From Tomocerus qinae (lineage: Eukaryota; Arthropoda; Collembola; Entomobryomorpha; Tomoceridae), in assembly GCA_020055645.1 (NCBI GenBank), contig CM034546.1, positions 46,252,001 through 46,316,000 of the forward strand: a stretch of 64,000 bases of DNA, read 5' to 3'. Position 1 is the stretch's first letter, and the number at the start of each line of letters is the position of its first letter. Under the pieces are notes generated by a model. It saw only the letters and a list, made by a program, of their open reading frames with translations, was not told the DNA's origin and did no database searches. Position numbers and translations under genes: made by a program. Of the stretch, positions 34,289 through 44,783 are shown in pieces.

Positions 34289-36430
34289 ATGACCACCTTT
34301 TTCACAATATTTTCAAAATGCATGTTGCATATTATTGTAATATTCCCAGATCAATCCACAAACTTCGCTGCCAATGTGTCTTCCAATGCAAACGAACAAA
34401 AAGAATCTATTAAACATTTTATTAGTGAAAATTACAAACAACGTTTCGAATCTTCGATTATTATCCAATATGGCAGCGAATTAACTCCAAGATTTTCTTC
34501 AAGAATGTTTCGAAGTGAAGATATTACATTCGCGCAAAGAAAATTTGTTCATTGTTACACAAAATATTTTGTCATTTTAACAAGTTTTACTTCGTTGAAA
34601 AGTAGTTTCTTGGAAATGTCCCAATCGTCATTTAAGCACAAACTTGAGAATCCGGACTATGCTGTTGTATTTTATATGACTCAAAACAAATCAGTTAATC
34701 AGTTGCCATCACATTTTGTTCAATCCGATACTTTAACAAAGATCTTTTTCGTCAAAATTTTGAATTATTCTGCAGATCATCATTTTTCCCATCTACACGT
34801 TTATTGTGTTCATTGTGATATTGATAAAGAAATAGCAATTCCGACACCGAAAATGAATCATGGCCTATTAACACTAAACGACATAGAAAAAGAGTGGACA
34901 AAATTGTATAGAAATTTAAATCGTTTCCGCATGACCTTTTATGTGTTTGGTCAGATTGATTTACTTAAAAATCAGATCTGTTATTTACCTCTCTCAAAAA
35001 TGGAAATTGGCAACTTTTCAGAACAGTTGTGTCTAGTTCATACTTTGATGAATCAACTAAATTTAACCGCATCTACAACGATGGAATCTAACTATAAAAT
35101 TTTTGGGATTGTATATTTTACAAGTATCGAAAATAATGACTATGAGCTTAAAGATTACTTAGTTGGAAGTCAAATGCATTATCGTGTTCCAGTGGCATAT
35201 AAAATCGACCTATATTCATATTTAATTGTAACGAACAAACACGGTTACAATTGGTCTCTAATGTGGAAACCATTTGACAGTTCCGTTTGGATTTTGTGTT
35301 CCTTATCGATTTTAACTATTTCTATGATGTATTCATCAGAAATAACATTTAATCAACCTAGTAATTTGAGACATGATAATAATATTAATAATTGTCCTAC
35401 CAGAAATTTAATCAAGTTATTTTTCAGGAGAGGAATAATCTTATTGGTAATTATAGCTGCCCTCTTGGAACAGAGTCAGTTTTTGCTGATAAAACAAATG
35501 CGTAAAGCTTCGAATCTTTGTTCATATAAAGTTTCAATTACCAGAAGATTTGTTATTGGAATTTGGATAATTTTTGCACTAATAATTAGCAGTGCTTATA
35601 AAGGAAAATTCTTTTCCTTTTTAACGAAACCCATACTTGTGAATAATTTACCCCAAGATTTAAATCAACTGGTTCAATCAAATTTGCAAATTATTATCAA
35701 CGATCTAGTGCCGGTAATAGGAGAAAGAAATTTTTTTTCCTCACCACTTCGTAACGTTATTTTGACGAGGGGATTTCGCTATCCCAAGAGGCATGCTGAA
35801 GTAGCAGAAAAGTTAATACCGAAAATGAAACCCCTTAGATATTCTGAAGATAAGATTTATTTAGCATCAAGATTGAAGAAACCGTTACAAATAACATGTT
35901 CAGACTTATACCCAAGTGACAATGAGAAGTGTGAAGATGAAATAATAACTATTGATGATGAATTTGTCATTATGAATTCCGCACCAAAACTTCGTCTATT
36001 TACCTCACGAATGAAAATCAATGGAGAGCCAGAAACAAACTTTTTTATTGGACCAATACCAGCTGTTAATAAATTAGAAATCGAATTTCTATGGCTGATC
36101 CAGAGAAATGTTTTTCAACCTGCTATAACTACCATTATTATGCATTTGTATGAATCTGGAATATACAACTTGTGGGAGAATTTCTACCATTTCAAGAAAA
36201 ATAACATTAATGAGAACTATACAAAACAATATCAAAAAGATAATGATTTAACCATTTTGTCAAATAATTTTGAAACTCAAGACAATTTTGAAGCATTGTC
36301 AAACGAAGCGAAATCGTATGATATGCCAAAAAACTTAACTTTTGATGTAATTGCTCCAATAATGCTGTTTTATGCCATTTGCATTGTATTTAGTTCAGTT
36401 ATATTTATCACGGAATTCTGTAATAATTAA
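34289..36430 (+). CDS. Divergent ionotropic receptor (IR)
   Basis: A 713-residue single-exon protein with the layout of arthropod ionotropic receptors: an extracellular N-terminal part of about 325 residues, a first membrane segment (FDSSVWILCSLSILTISMMY, about 327-348), a pore-side hydrophobic segment ending ALLEQS (about 380-396), a second membrane segment (RFVIGIWIIFALIISS, about 419-434) followed by AYKGKFFSFLTKP, a ligand-binding S2 region, and a last membrane segment near residues 686-711. The SSAYKGxFFSFLT stretch is the usual IR signature after the second membrane helix. A hydrophobic N-terminus may act as a signal peptide. IRs are ligand-gated cation channels, many of them chemosensory. 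The ligand is unknown, and I could not assign the glutamate-contact residues, as in most divergent IRs. Confidence 0.85.
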   Translation: MTTFFTIFSKCMLHIIVIFPDQSTNFAANVSSNANEQKESIKHFISENYKQRFESSIIIQYGSELTPRFSSRMFRSEDITFAQRKFVHCYTKYFVILTSFTSLKSSFLEMSQSSFKHKLENPDYAVVFYMTQNKSVNQLPSHFVQSDTLTKIFFVKILNYSADHHFSHLHVYCVHCDIDKEIAIPTPKMNHGLLTLNDIEKEWTKLYRNLNRFRMTFYVFGQIDLLKNQICYLPLSKMEIGNFSEQLCLVHTLMNQLNLTASTTMESNYKIFGIVYFTSIENNDYELKDYLVGSQMHYRVPVAYKIDLYSYLIVTNKHGYNWSLMWKPFDSSVWILCSLSILTISMMYSSEITFNQPSNLRHDNNINNCPTRNLIKLFFRRGIILLVIIAALLEQSQFLLIKQMRKASNLCSYKVSITRRFVIGIWIIFALIISSAYKGKFFSFLTKPILVNNLPQDLNQLVQSNLQIIINDLVPVIGERNFFSSPLRNVILTRGFRYPKRHAEVAEKLIPKMKPLRYSEDKIYLASRLKKPLQITCSDLYPSDNEKCEDEIITIDDEFVIMNSAPKLRLFTSRMKINGEPETNFFIGPIPAVNKLEIEFLWLIQRNVFQPAITTIIMHLYESGIYNLWENFYHFKKNNINENYTKQYQKDNDLTILSNNFETQDNFEALSNEAKSYDMPKNLTFDVIAPIMLFYAICIVFSSVIFITEFCNN

Positions 36431-37076
36431 ATATTTATGACATGGACTGGTTTCTTAAAATGGTATAGAAAACTGTTGAGAAGTTTGGAGTTGGATTGAG
36501 CGAGCGTAGCGATTGAGTTAAAAAATGTCAATGATCTACCAATATTTAGAACTAAGTTAAGTTACTAGCGCACTTAAAATCAGTTAGGATATGATTTAAT
36601 ATATAATTGTATGTTTGCTTCAACTGCTTATTTAGATTCTTCTACTGTAGCTACGTGCAATAATTAATTAGAAACATTATCAATATCAATTGGCTGATTG
36701 CCTCTGTGTCTCCGTAACTGCCTTCAAAATATGCTTAGAGTTTATTTCCATTGTGATCACAAAGTTTTTTTGAGGGTTTCTTCCACTTCAGTTGGGCTAA
36801 AAGCCATGTCTTAAACATTTTTCTTTAATTCGTTCTCCAGGATTTGAATTTTCTTTTGTACAGGGTTACCCACTAGTCGTGCACGCAGATTTGTTAACTT
36901 GAGAACCATGGTAGCTAGAGACAAATAATTGCCACCGTTGGAAAGAGGAAATTCTAACTTAAAGATTGGTGTATCATACGTAATGATTGGAATGATATTT
37001 CGGGTCAAAAAATTAATTCTTTTTGTAAAAACTTGCTACTCCCGCAATATATTAAAAAAATTTGTAATGAATTAAC
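36431..37076. other. No gene recognised
   Basis: AT-rich flank of the receptor gene. GAGCGAGCGTAGCGATTGAG at about 36498 is a short GC-richer word that echoes the hairpin upstream of the gene. Confidence 0.4.
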
Positions 37077-37360
37077 TCCGTCAGCGAGTCACAGACAAAG
37101 ACGTGTTAAGGATTTCATTAATATAGGATTGTAATGTAGCCAGACGGAAACTTGTTGTCTGGGGTTTGAACGTGGAACATCTCAATAAACAAACGTAACG
37201 AAGTATTTGTCAAGTTCTTAGTGCATGATCATTTCATTGAAATAAACCGGAACCACCACCGGTTGACATCAATAAACCAACATTTGCAACGACATAGGAT
37301 AAGCATACCCAATTGACATAGTGGGTTTAAACATACCCTAGATAACTACAAGCATTATTT
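37077..37360 (+). repeat. Gypsy-type LTR, left copy (5')
   Basis: Matches 55309-55624 over its whole length (shared start TCCGTCAGCGAGTCACAGAC, shared end ACAAGCATTATTT) apart from substitutions and a 32-bp stretch absent here. The right copy may extend about 20 bp further out (TGATCACGTAGTGATCACGC), so this one could be truncated. TGGGGGCTCAACC at 37363 follows at the position of a primer-binding site and begins like the tRNA-Pro type. Confidence 0.65.
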
Positions 37361-37827
37361 TATGGGGGCTCAACCGGAGTACTCCAAAAACTTGTTTAGT
37401 GAGTGCTAACTGGGGAAGAACCCCGGACCGACTTCCACGATCTCGGCGAAAAGTGTCAATCTCGTGTCAGTGAAACAAATAACTAGACCTCAGACAGCTG
37501 GTCAAGATAAAAGGCCCTTTCATTCCAAACCATACCGCACGGAATACTATCAACCATCACCGGTACGAAACCAGGGACGATTCTGCGGGCAGCGAAGTCG
37601 ATAGGAAGCCGCTACATCCCGGAAAACAGACATAATCCAGGTGGAGTAGTTTCTGTTTGTGTCTTCTACCTTTGGTATACGTCAGTTGGGGCTGGTAGAA
37701 ACAATACATAATCAACCGGAATTGGCGAATACGGTGGTAGTGTCTTCAACCATTAGTGGCACAACCAACGCTGGTTTAACCGGAGCGGTCCCAATTTAAG
37801 TCCCAATAGTAAATTAGTGGGGGTCTT

Positions 37828-38022
37828 ATGGAAGATTGCTCGGAATTTATTAGAAGTATGACCAGTTTATTTGACGACGGCTTTCGGAAGAAGGCCGTTG
37901 TTGGCTTTCTACGGCGAGCAGCCCTGAATTGGTACCAACGTGTTGAAGGTAATGCAAATAAATCATGGACTCAAATCTGTAGGGACATGATGTTTCAATT
38001 CCATAAATCGGCTTGTACATAG
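37828..38022 (+). pseudogene. Retrotransposon gag fragment
   Basis: A 64-residue frame contains KKAVVGFLRRAALNWYQRVE followed by SWTQICRDMMFQF, a pattern of the retrotransposon gag core (a hydrophobic helix, then A-x-x-W-Y/F, then W-x-x-x-C/L-x-x-x-F-x-x-x-F). It sits 470 bp downstream of the left gypsy LTR. It is broken by stops on both sides. Confidence 0.55.
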
Positions 38023-39292
38023 AAAAGGGAGCTCGAAAATGGAAATAAATCTATTTACCTCTAAAACATTTAGTTTACGATATCAAAAAGGACGAAATCG
38101 CTAGTCGGGTAGGCAGTATCCCTTACCAACCAATTATCTGTTGTGGGCGGAGCCTTGATCGCTCAAGATCATAAGCATAGCGCGCAGCCTTCTAAACGGG
38201 GCAGCAGCGGCTGGTCTGTAGTTTAAGTATTGGGTGAAGACCACATAATCCCCCATAATACCCTGCCTTTCTTTTTACAGATTGTTAGTGTTATTACATT
38301 TTAGGAAAAAATTAACTTACTTAAGCACAGAAGGTAGAATGTTACACCTGAATGCAAGTGTTCTTACTGAAAAATTAATAATAATAATTATTTGAGGTTC
38401 GTAAACAATAACATACTACCAGATAAATGATAAAAGTAAAAAAAAGTAAAGTAAAGTAGAACTCAGGCTTTATGCCTATTACACAGAGCAGCCCCGGTAT
38501 TTTTTATTTTGACTCTCATTTAACTGCTCTTCTGCCACCCCATGTGAACCGACCCTATCCCAGCACACACAATCAGAAGCGACAAGTCGAACCTAACAAT
38601 TACGTTTTGGGTATCAGTTACACTGACCAAGCACTTTTTAAAAAATCTTGACCGGAAGTCAAAAATCCCCTCGAATTCATATGCCAAAATAACTATGCTG
38701 TTAGGTCCAAAAATTGTGTGCGACGCGTTTCAATTTATTTCATCAGGCACTATTTGGAAAGATATTATTACATACATTACATTAATGACGTAAAAAATTA
38801 TCGTTATATTGTCGTTTGTGATTTAGATTACAATAAAATAAGTCACTTATTGAATATCATTATACATAAATTCGTTTGCCATTAGAGTTGAGTTACCTTA
38901 TTTTATAGTTTTAATACACTGGGCATTTATTTTGGATCAGTTGATTAGTTGTCATTGAGCTAAGTTTTACATTAGTCATATTTACAAATCCATTATTGGT
39001 ATATTTACTAATAATATTGTTAATTATAAAGTTAATACATACCTTATTTGATACTCAAGAAGCTCGCAAAAGTATAACCGTTACTATTTTAATTATAAAA
39101 TAATTAATTACAACAGACTTTTTTAATTCAAAATTCAGTTTTTCTGTTGTGAATATTGTTGCAGTCTTTATCTGCCTGCAGAAGCCAAGTGAATGAACTC
39201 GCGGTACTACTGTTTGCCGCTTCTTGGTTTACATAAAATCTGTATCTGTATATACATTCTTCTTCATAAATAGTTTGGTCAGTCTGAGAATG
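38023..39292. other. No intact gene; decayed retroelement sequence likely
   Basis: Only short frames. An AAAGTA run lies at about 38435-38458. No motif recognised. Confidence 0.4.
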
Positions 39293-39504
39293 ATATCGTC
39301 TGCCTAATATTACAACGTAACAAGCCATTTGATCATGACTCAGACAAAGTAACAAACCATTTCATCATGACTCCGACAAAGTAACAAACCTAACTCCTGA
39401 TACATTGGTTTGTTACATTGTCGCGGTCATGATAAAATGGTTTGTTACTTTGTAGCAGTCATGATCAAATGGCTTGTTACGTTGTAATATTAGGCAGACG
39501 ATAT
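39293..39504. mobile_element. 212-bp hairpin element
   Basis: ATATCGTCTGCCTAATATTA on the left is mirrored by TAATATTAGGCAGACGATAT on the right, and the arms run almost to the centre. Each arm contains two copies of a GTAACAA-GCCATTTGATCATGACT-like unit of about 33 bp. Confidence 0.7.
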
Positions 39505-42500
39505 ATACCTTTTCATGTAGTGTATAATATAACTATTTACATAGTTATATTATATGTCCATGTTGTACATGTCAATGTTGATACCGTGTGATAGTCAGAT
39601 GCATCCACTGCGTAATCTAATTTCGACCAGGCTCCTTTCGGGAGTACACCTATTGACTATCCACCCAGCCATATCAACTTTAAGACACCAAACTGATAAG
39701 TACTGACCCAAGATAGGTAAATGAGCAGGCCATAGCACAGTCATGACGATACATGCCGGTATTCACGAAGATACACCACAGGTCATACTCACCTACACTA
39801 TCCCCAGGATTTGTACCCCAAGTTACCTCGATGTTAATGAGGCATTGCTTGGTAGGGAGGGACTTTATGCAGGTAGCACATTAGGTAGATTTGAACCCAT
39901 ACAGGTCGATCTAAAGCAGCTACTTTTTGCACAGCGGCAAACAGAGTCAGGAGACTCTGTCATTTAACCACTTTGCCTCCTTGATAAATGATATTCGAGA
40001 GTTGAATCACGGGTATTGACAATTAGACCATTGAAGATACATTGATGCAGATAGGGACCCGGACTTTGTGTCAGGGTTGTTATTAACCCTAAGTTAAATT
40101 TATACAAGTGATACCATAATGATTTATGGAGTATGGATTAGGCTTAGGTCAGCTTAACCAATTTTGGCTAGTATAATAACAATAGTACCTCAATTCAGAT
40201 AATCATCGCTTATCTGAGCGGGTCGGTTACTATCAGTTATTAGGTTAACAGCAAAAAAAGAATTTAGATATCATTTCTGAATAAATGTATTTCCGACCTC
40301 TGATGATTATTTGTCGGTTTTTGGCAGTGGGGTACAACATTTCGTACTGCCTTGGTTTGGGGTTGCTCAATTGAACTTTATAATGCCCATTTAACTGCCA
40401 CTAGTCCAAGAGGCACTGGTTTGTCAGGTTGTAGCTCCGGTTATGAAATAAATAAATAGATAAAAAATCGAGTGAACAGACAGAAGGACGGGCTGTAGTT
40501 TTATAAGCTCGTAACGCCAACCAACAAGGGAGAAGCCCCCTAAAAAGCGCAACCAAGTCAGTATTTCTGTACCTGGAAGTCGAAAAACAAAAAGGCGGGC
40601 CTAGTGGCATCGGAGAGCTTCCATTTCACATAAGAAGCGCCCCGTGGCTTGGAGATGATTACAACGATGGGTTGTGGCTTTTGTGCCATCTGGAAATGAT
40701 AACTATCATTCGAAAAGGTTCAAGGATAAAAAAAATATAGAATGAAAGTTTCCATGTCGAATTAATAACGTTGAGCAATAAAAATAATGATTATTGAGAC
40801 ATGAGTGTGGAATGTGGAATTTATTATGATGGGGGAAATGGTTAGACCAGAATCCAAATCATAAAACCGGAAAGGGTCAGAGCTAAACCAGATTATATAT
40901 AATGAGACTTGAGTAGTGGTCGGTGTCACAATGCGGACTGTAGCTCACACATAGTGCCTGAGGGAGCTGGCACTGCAGTTGGCTTTCAGATGCTGCCCAA
41001 TGCAATTTTGCTTTCAGTTTTTAAGATCGGGACGGACTAAGGATATTGAAATGCTTGACGTAATGTAAGATGTTAAATATGTTTAGAGAGTGGCTTGCGG
41101 TATGGATCCGGGGTTTGTTTGCTCTAGGAAGTACCAACCCTGGCTGTCGGCAGTACTAACAATTGGTAACGAGGAGTGGTATCCCGATGGACGTAGAGCC
41201 TCAAGGTTGAAGCGAACCATATGTGGTTGATTAATTGATTATAGATTCCACTACTAAATATTTTCCATAATTTTGTGTTAATGGTCATAATAGATGGAGG
41301 CTCGTATATCCGCTTATTTAGAGGAGGTGGGTAAGAGCTTTCAAGCCCTTTTAAGCGACCTATCGTTAAACGAAGCAACGCTAAAAATCCTGTTTGAGGT
41401 GAAAGACCCAGGGAAGTAAAATACGGCGTCTGTGGTTCTGAGCTTCTTAACGCCCTCTCGCCCGGGTTGTAGTGGTGGGGTAACAAAGACGCAACGGATG
41501 AAATGAGCATGCCCAATGCAATGTACCAAAACTGTGGTCGTAAGGGCCACAAAAGAAGATTGCAGATTTTCGAAAATTAGAACAGTCGAACAAAATCGAC
41601 ATTGCTTTCGTTAGGGACACTCGTCCCGATTTTGCGATTATAAAGTGTAATTGTTTCAATCAAACCATGTACGACAAATGGATCACGTCGATGTCAATGT
41701 CGAAATAAAAAGAAACAATTATTTAAAGAATCAGGAGTCTTACTTTATTCTATGAATCCGGAAATGGGTTAGTTTGGCCACAAGAAATTCACCCATTTAC
41801 AGTATTTGACGGACATTTGAACAAATCATGAGTTGAGTTACTAAACAGCCGAGTCAGGAAGGTCAATCTTTGAATAGGAGGCCTTGAAGAGATAGCTACC
41901 CTAATATCTGGAATATTAAATCGAAGAAAGCTAGGATCTAAGTCAATGAAAATAATCGGCTGAGGCACTCATTTTTCTCAGCTAGGGTAAAATGAGCCCG
42001 GGGACTGTACCAGTTTTGGTTTCCGTTGGTTTAATTGGCTTTCAAATCCGTCGGTGGTATAGTGGGCTGTACCAACTGTGGTTCCTGTCGGATTGATTGG
42101 TATTAGATCCGTCTGTGGAATGTTAGGATACACCAGCGGTTCTCCAGTCGGTTTGTACGGCACTGGTTAGCCAGATTAGTCCTTCCGTTTAAGAGGGACT
42201 TCCGGAGATGATAGAAATGGACGATGGTTGAAAAGTTTCTTGAGTTCACTGCCCTCAGGGATTTGCCGGTTGACGGTGAAATTGTGTAAACCGACAATTA
42301 CGGAGATCAGCATCCGTGCTATGAATTTAAATGGCAGTGAATCGGAACGCGTTTGAAGAATGCATTGTTGCTGTATTATGACTATTAGTATGTAGGATTG
42401 GTTTTATGGTCAACAAAGGACGACGAATTAAGATATGAGAAGATAGTAAGGTCGTGGGAAGTTAAGTTGTAGAGATGCCACAGTTGGTTTTGGTGCAAGA

Positions 42501-43368
42501 GGAAGGCATGAAAGTAAGATTGTGGATAATCTAAGTGTAGTAAGGGGTAAAAGTCTAAATCAATAAAAGCAGTAGGTAACAGAGTTCAACTGGTCGGTGA
42601 GTAGTGGCTAGGTGGCTAGGGGGCAAAAGTGGTTAGTGGGCGGGCAAAATGTCAGGTGGCTAGTGGGCAAAAGGGGCAAAAGTAAAATTAAGGTTTTAAA
42701 AATAGCACAAAAAAATTTCAAACTTAACTCACGCAAGTAAACTAACTGTTTGCCATTGAAATTCGGAGTTAATGATATTCTAGTAAGCCTGCTTTTAGGT
42801 ACGTATAAACTAAGAGACATCGATGCGACATCTATTTTGGTAGATGAACTACGATTTAGACTTTTTGCCCCTTTTCCCCTTTTGCCCGGGTGGGTGGGCA
42901 AAATGTAAAAAAGCCGGCTAAAATAGAACTCTGGTAGGTAATTAAGTATAGCCGAAGGTGGATTAACCCAACAATTCAGTTGTTTTGGTCAAATATAGGT
43001 TATAAGCTCTGAAACGGGGCACATGTAGAACAAAAAGGTGATAAAATGGCCTAATCTATCCAGCCACAGGATAGATTAGGCCATTAGATAATTAATTAGA
43101 TAACCACAGGATAGATTAGATAATGTGTACGAGTGAGGAATACCACGCTACTAAATGGGGAAGGATTCCATTATTTCGACTTATATAGCTTGGGGATAAA
43201 ATTAAATAAAAATACAGGAGTGAGGGGAAGTGTATTCGATGTCAGATCGATCGATAAATCAAATAAATTACCCATGGAAATATAGTACAATTACGACCCC
43301 ATTTAACAATATACAAGCATTAAAATTACTGGATTTCTACGTATAAACGCATATACAACTGCCACGGA
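39505..43368 (+). other. Decayed retrotransposon-like region
   Basis: At about 41524-41570 a plus-strand frame reads YQNCGRKGHKRRLQIF, which looks like a degraded gag zinc knuckle. A frame at 39743-39967 ends in a segment (LKQLLFAQRQTESGDSV) reminiscent of the region before a gypsy integrase, but weakly so. 42598-42905 is a loose foldback built from GGGCAAAA words. The minus-strand 142-codon frame at 41124-41552 is a shadow with no domain. No intact gene. Confidence 0.35.
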
Positions 43369-43508
43369 AGCAGAGGCAGGGCCGCAGCGAGGGGGGGCAC
43401 GTGCCCCCCCCCCGAAATCGAGAAAAATAAAGAAATTTTTCAAAAATGGCTATTTTTTTCTTGGTGCCCCTCCCGAAATTTTTTTCTGGCTGCGGCCCTG
43501 AGTAGAGG
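43369..43508. mobile_element. 124-bp hAT-like MITE
   Basis: CAGGGCCGCAGCGAGG at the left and GGCTGCGGCCCTG at the right, flanked by AGCAGAGG and AGTAGAGG (one mismatch in eight). The interior has GTGCCCC/GGGGGCAC runs. Confidence 0.62.
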
Positions 43509-44186
43509 TGATAGACCTCTACTTCCGTCGACGGTCAAACGAGGAAGTATCGACAGCTCATGTTACACACACAAATTGTTAGCGATAATAGCTCGCCAAT
43601 TCACTGAAAATAAAATATTAGGTTAGAGTAACCAAAATTCTGTATTGAGTAAGTATTTCTATTAATCCCATTTATTACAAGCCAATTAAGGGTCGTTTTT
43701 TGGTGGACTGCTCTTTTGCAGACCCACCGCCTCTCGTGGCGTCTAAGAGAAGGCGAGTGGTTGAAGTTGCTGCCGGAGGTGGTATTCTGCGTGGTGGTAG
43801 TTTTCTTCGTCAACCTTTGGTGTGGTTTGAAACATCTCGAGAGAGTATCATTTTAGCCGCCAGTCGCCAGCCAGTCAAATTTTATATCCTCAAATCGCAG
43901 TAATTTCCTCCTGGCAAGTGTTTTGACAGGATCTTCGTAAAATTTTCATTTCGGATTTCCGATCGCAGTTGTCTTTCTCTATTTAGACCAAGCAGGTATA
44001 TTTTACGGGGAAATCTTTTTAAAGATGTGGTGAAAATTAACTTCAACAATGGAAGTAGAGTTCCCGTACCTACAATACTGAAGATCGAATGCCCGAAGTG
44101 TCAAGCTGCTCGACGCTGCTTTTACTGTTTCGGCTAGATTCGCTCCTCGGTTGAACCCCCAGTGATAGGAATTTGTTAGAGACTAC

Positions 44187-44747
44187 TGATGTGATATCAA
44201 TTATGAATATCTAATATTTATTTATGTAAATTTACTAACTATATTTTAAACTATTTATGTTGTAGATTTCTATAAATATTTATTATTACGAATTCCTAAT
44301 CTAAGTGCACTTAGACTAGTGTATAATTAAAGGTTAATATTATAATATGGAATCATAAATACTCTGGAACACAATTGCATTTGTGTGGTTGTGTACAGAG
44401 ACAAAAAGAGAGTGAGTGATTTATTAGTCTTTTGCTTTACATTAAGAAGCATGTGTAAGTAATGATAAATTCTGTTTTGTTTACATTAAAGTCTAAGTAG
44501 CGGCTACAAGTAGGTAGTTTAAATCAAGGAGATAAACTGCCACTCCTTAAACAAATGTTCTTTAGGAAGTGGGAGTTTTTTAATTACTTATAACTCGGAA
44601 GTGGGAGTTTTTTAGCATGCAGATCAAGTTCATGGACCGGAGACAGGATATAGGTAAAGAGGTAATGGTATTTAATAGGCACTCATATTACTACTGTAAA
44701 TCTATATTCATGCTATTTAATAATATAAATTGTTTGATATTATTTCA
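44187..44747 (-). repeat. BEL 3' LTR
   Basis: 561 bp, near-identical to 51052-51612; TG...CA termini; adjoins the target duplication ACTAC on its left. Confidence 0.92.
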
Positions 44748-44783
44748 TACTCCTACCATTGAATTAACACAATTAAATAGAAA

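Noticed and set aside
41124..41552. 142-codon minus-strand frame
   Set aside because: No domain; lies antisense to a degraded gag-like knuckle on the plus strand.
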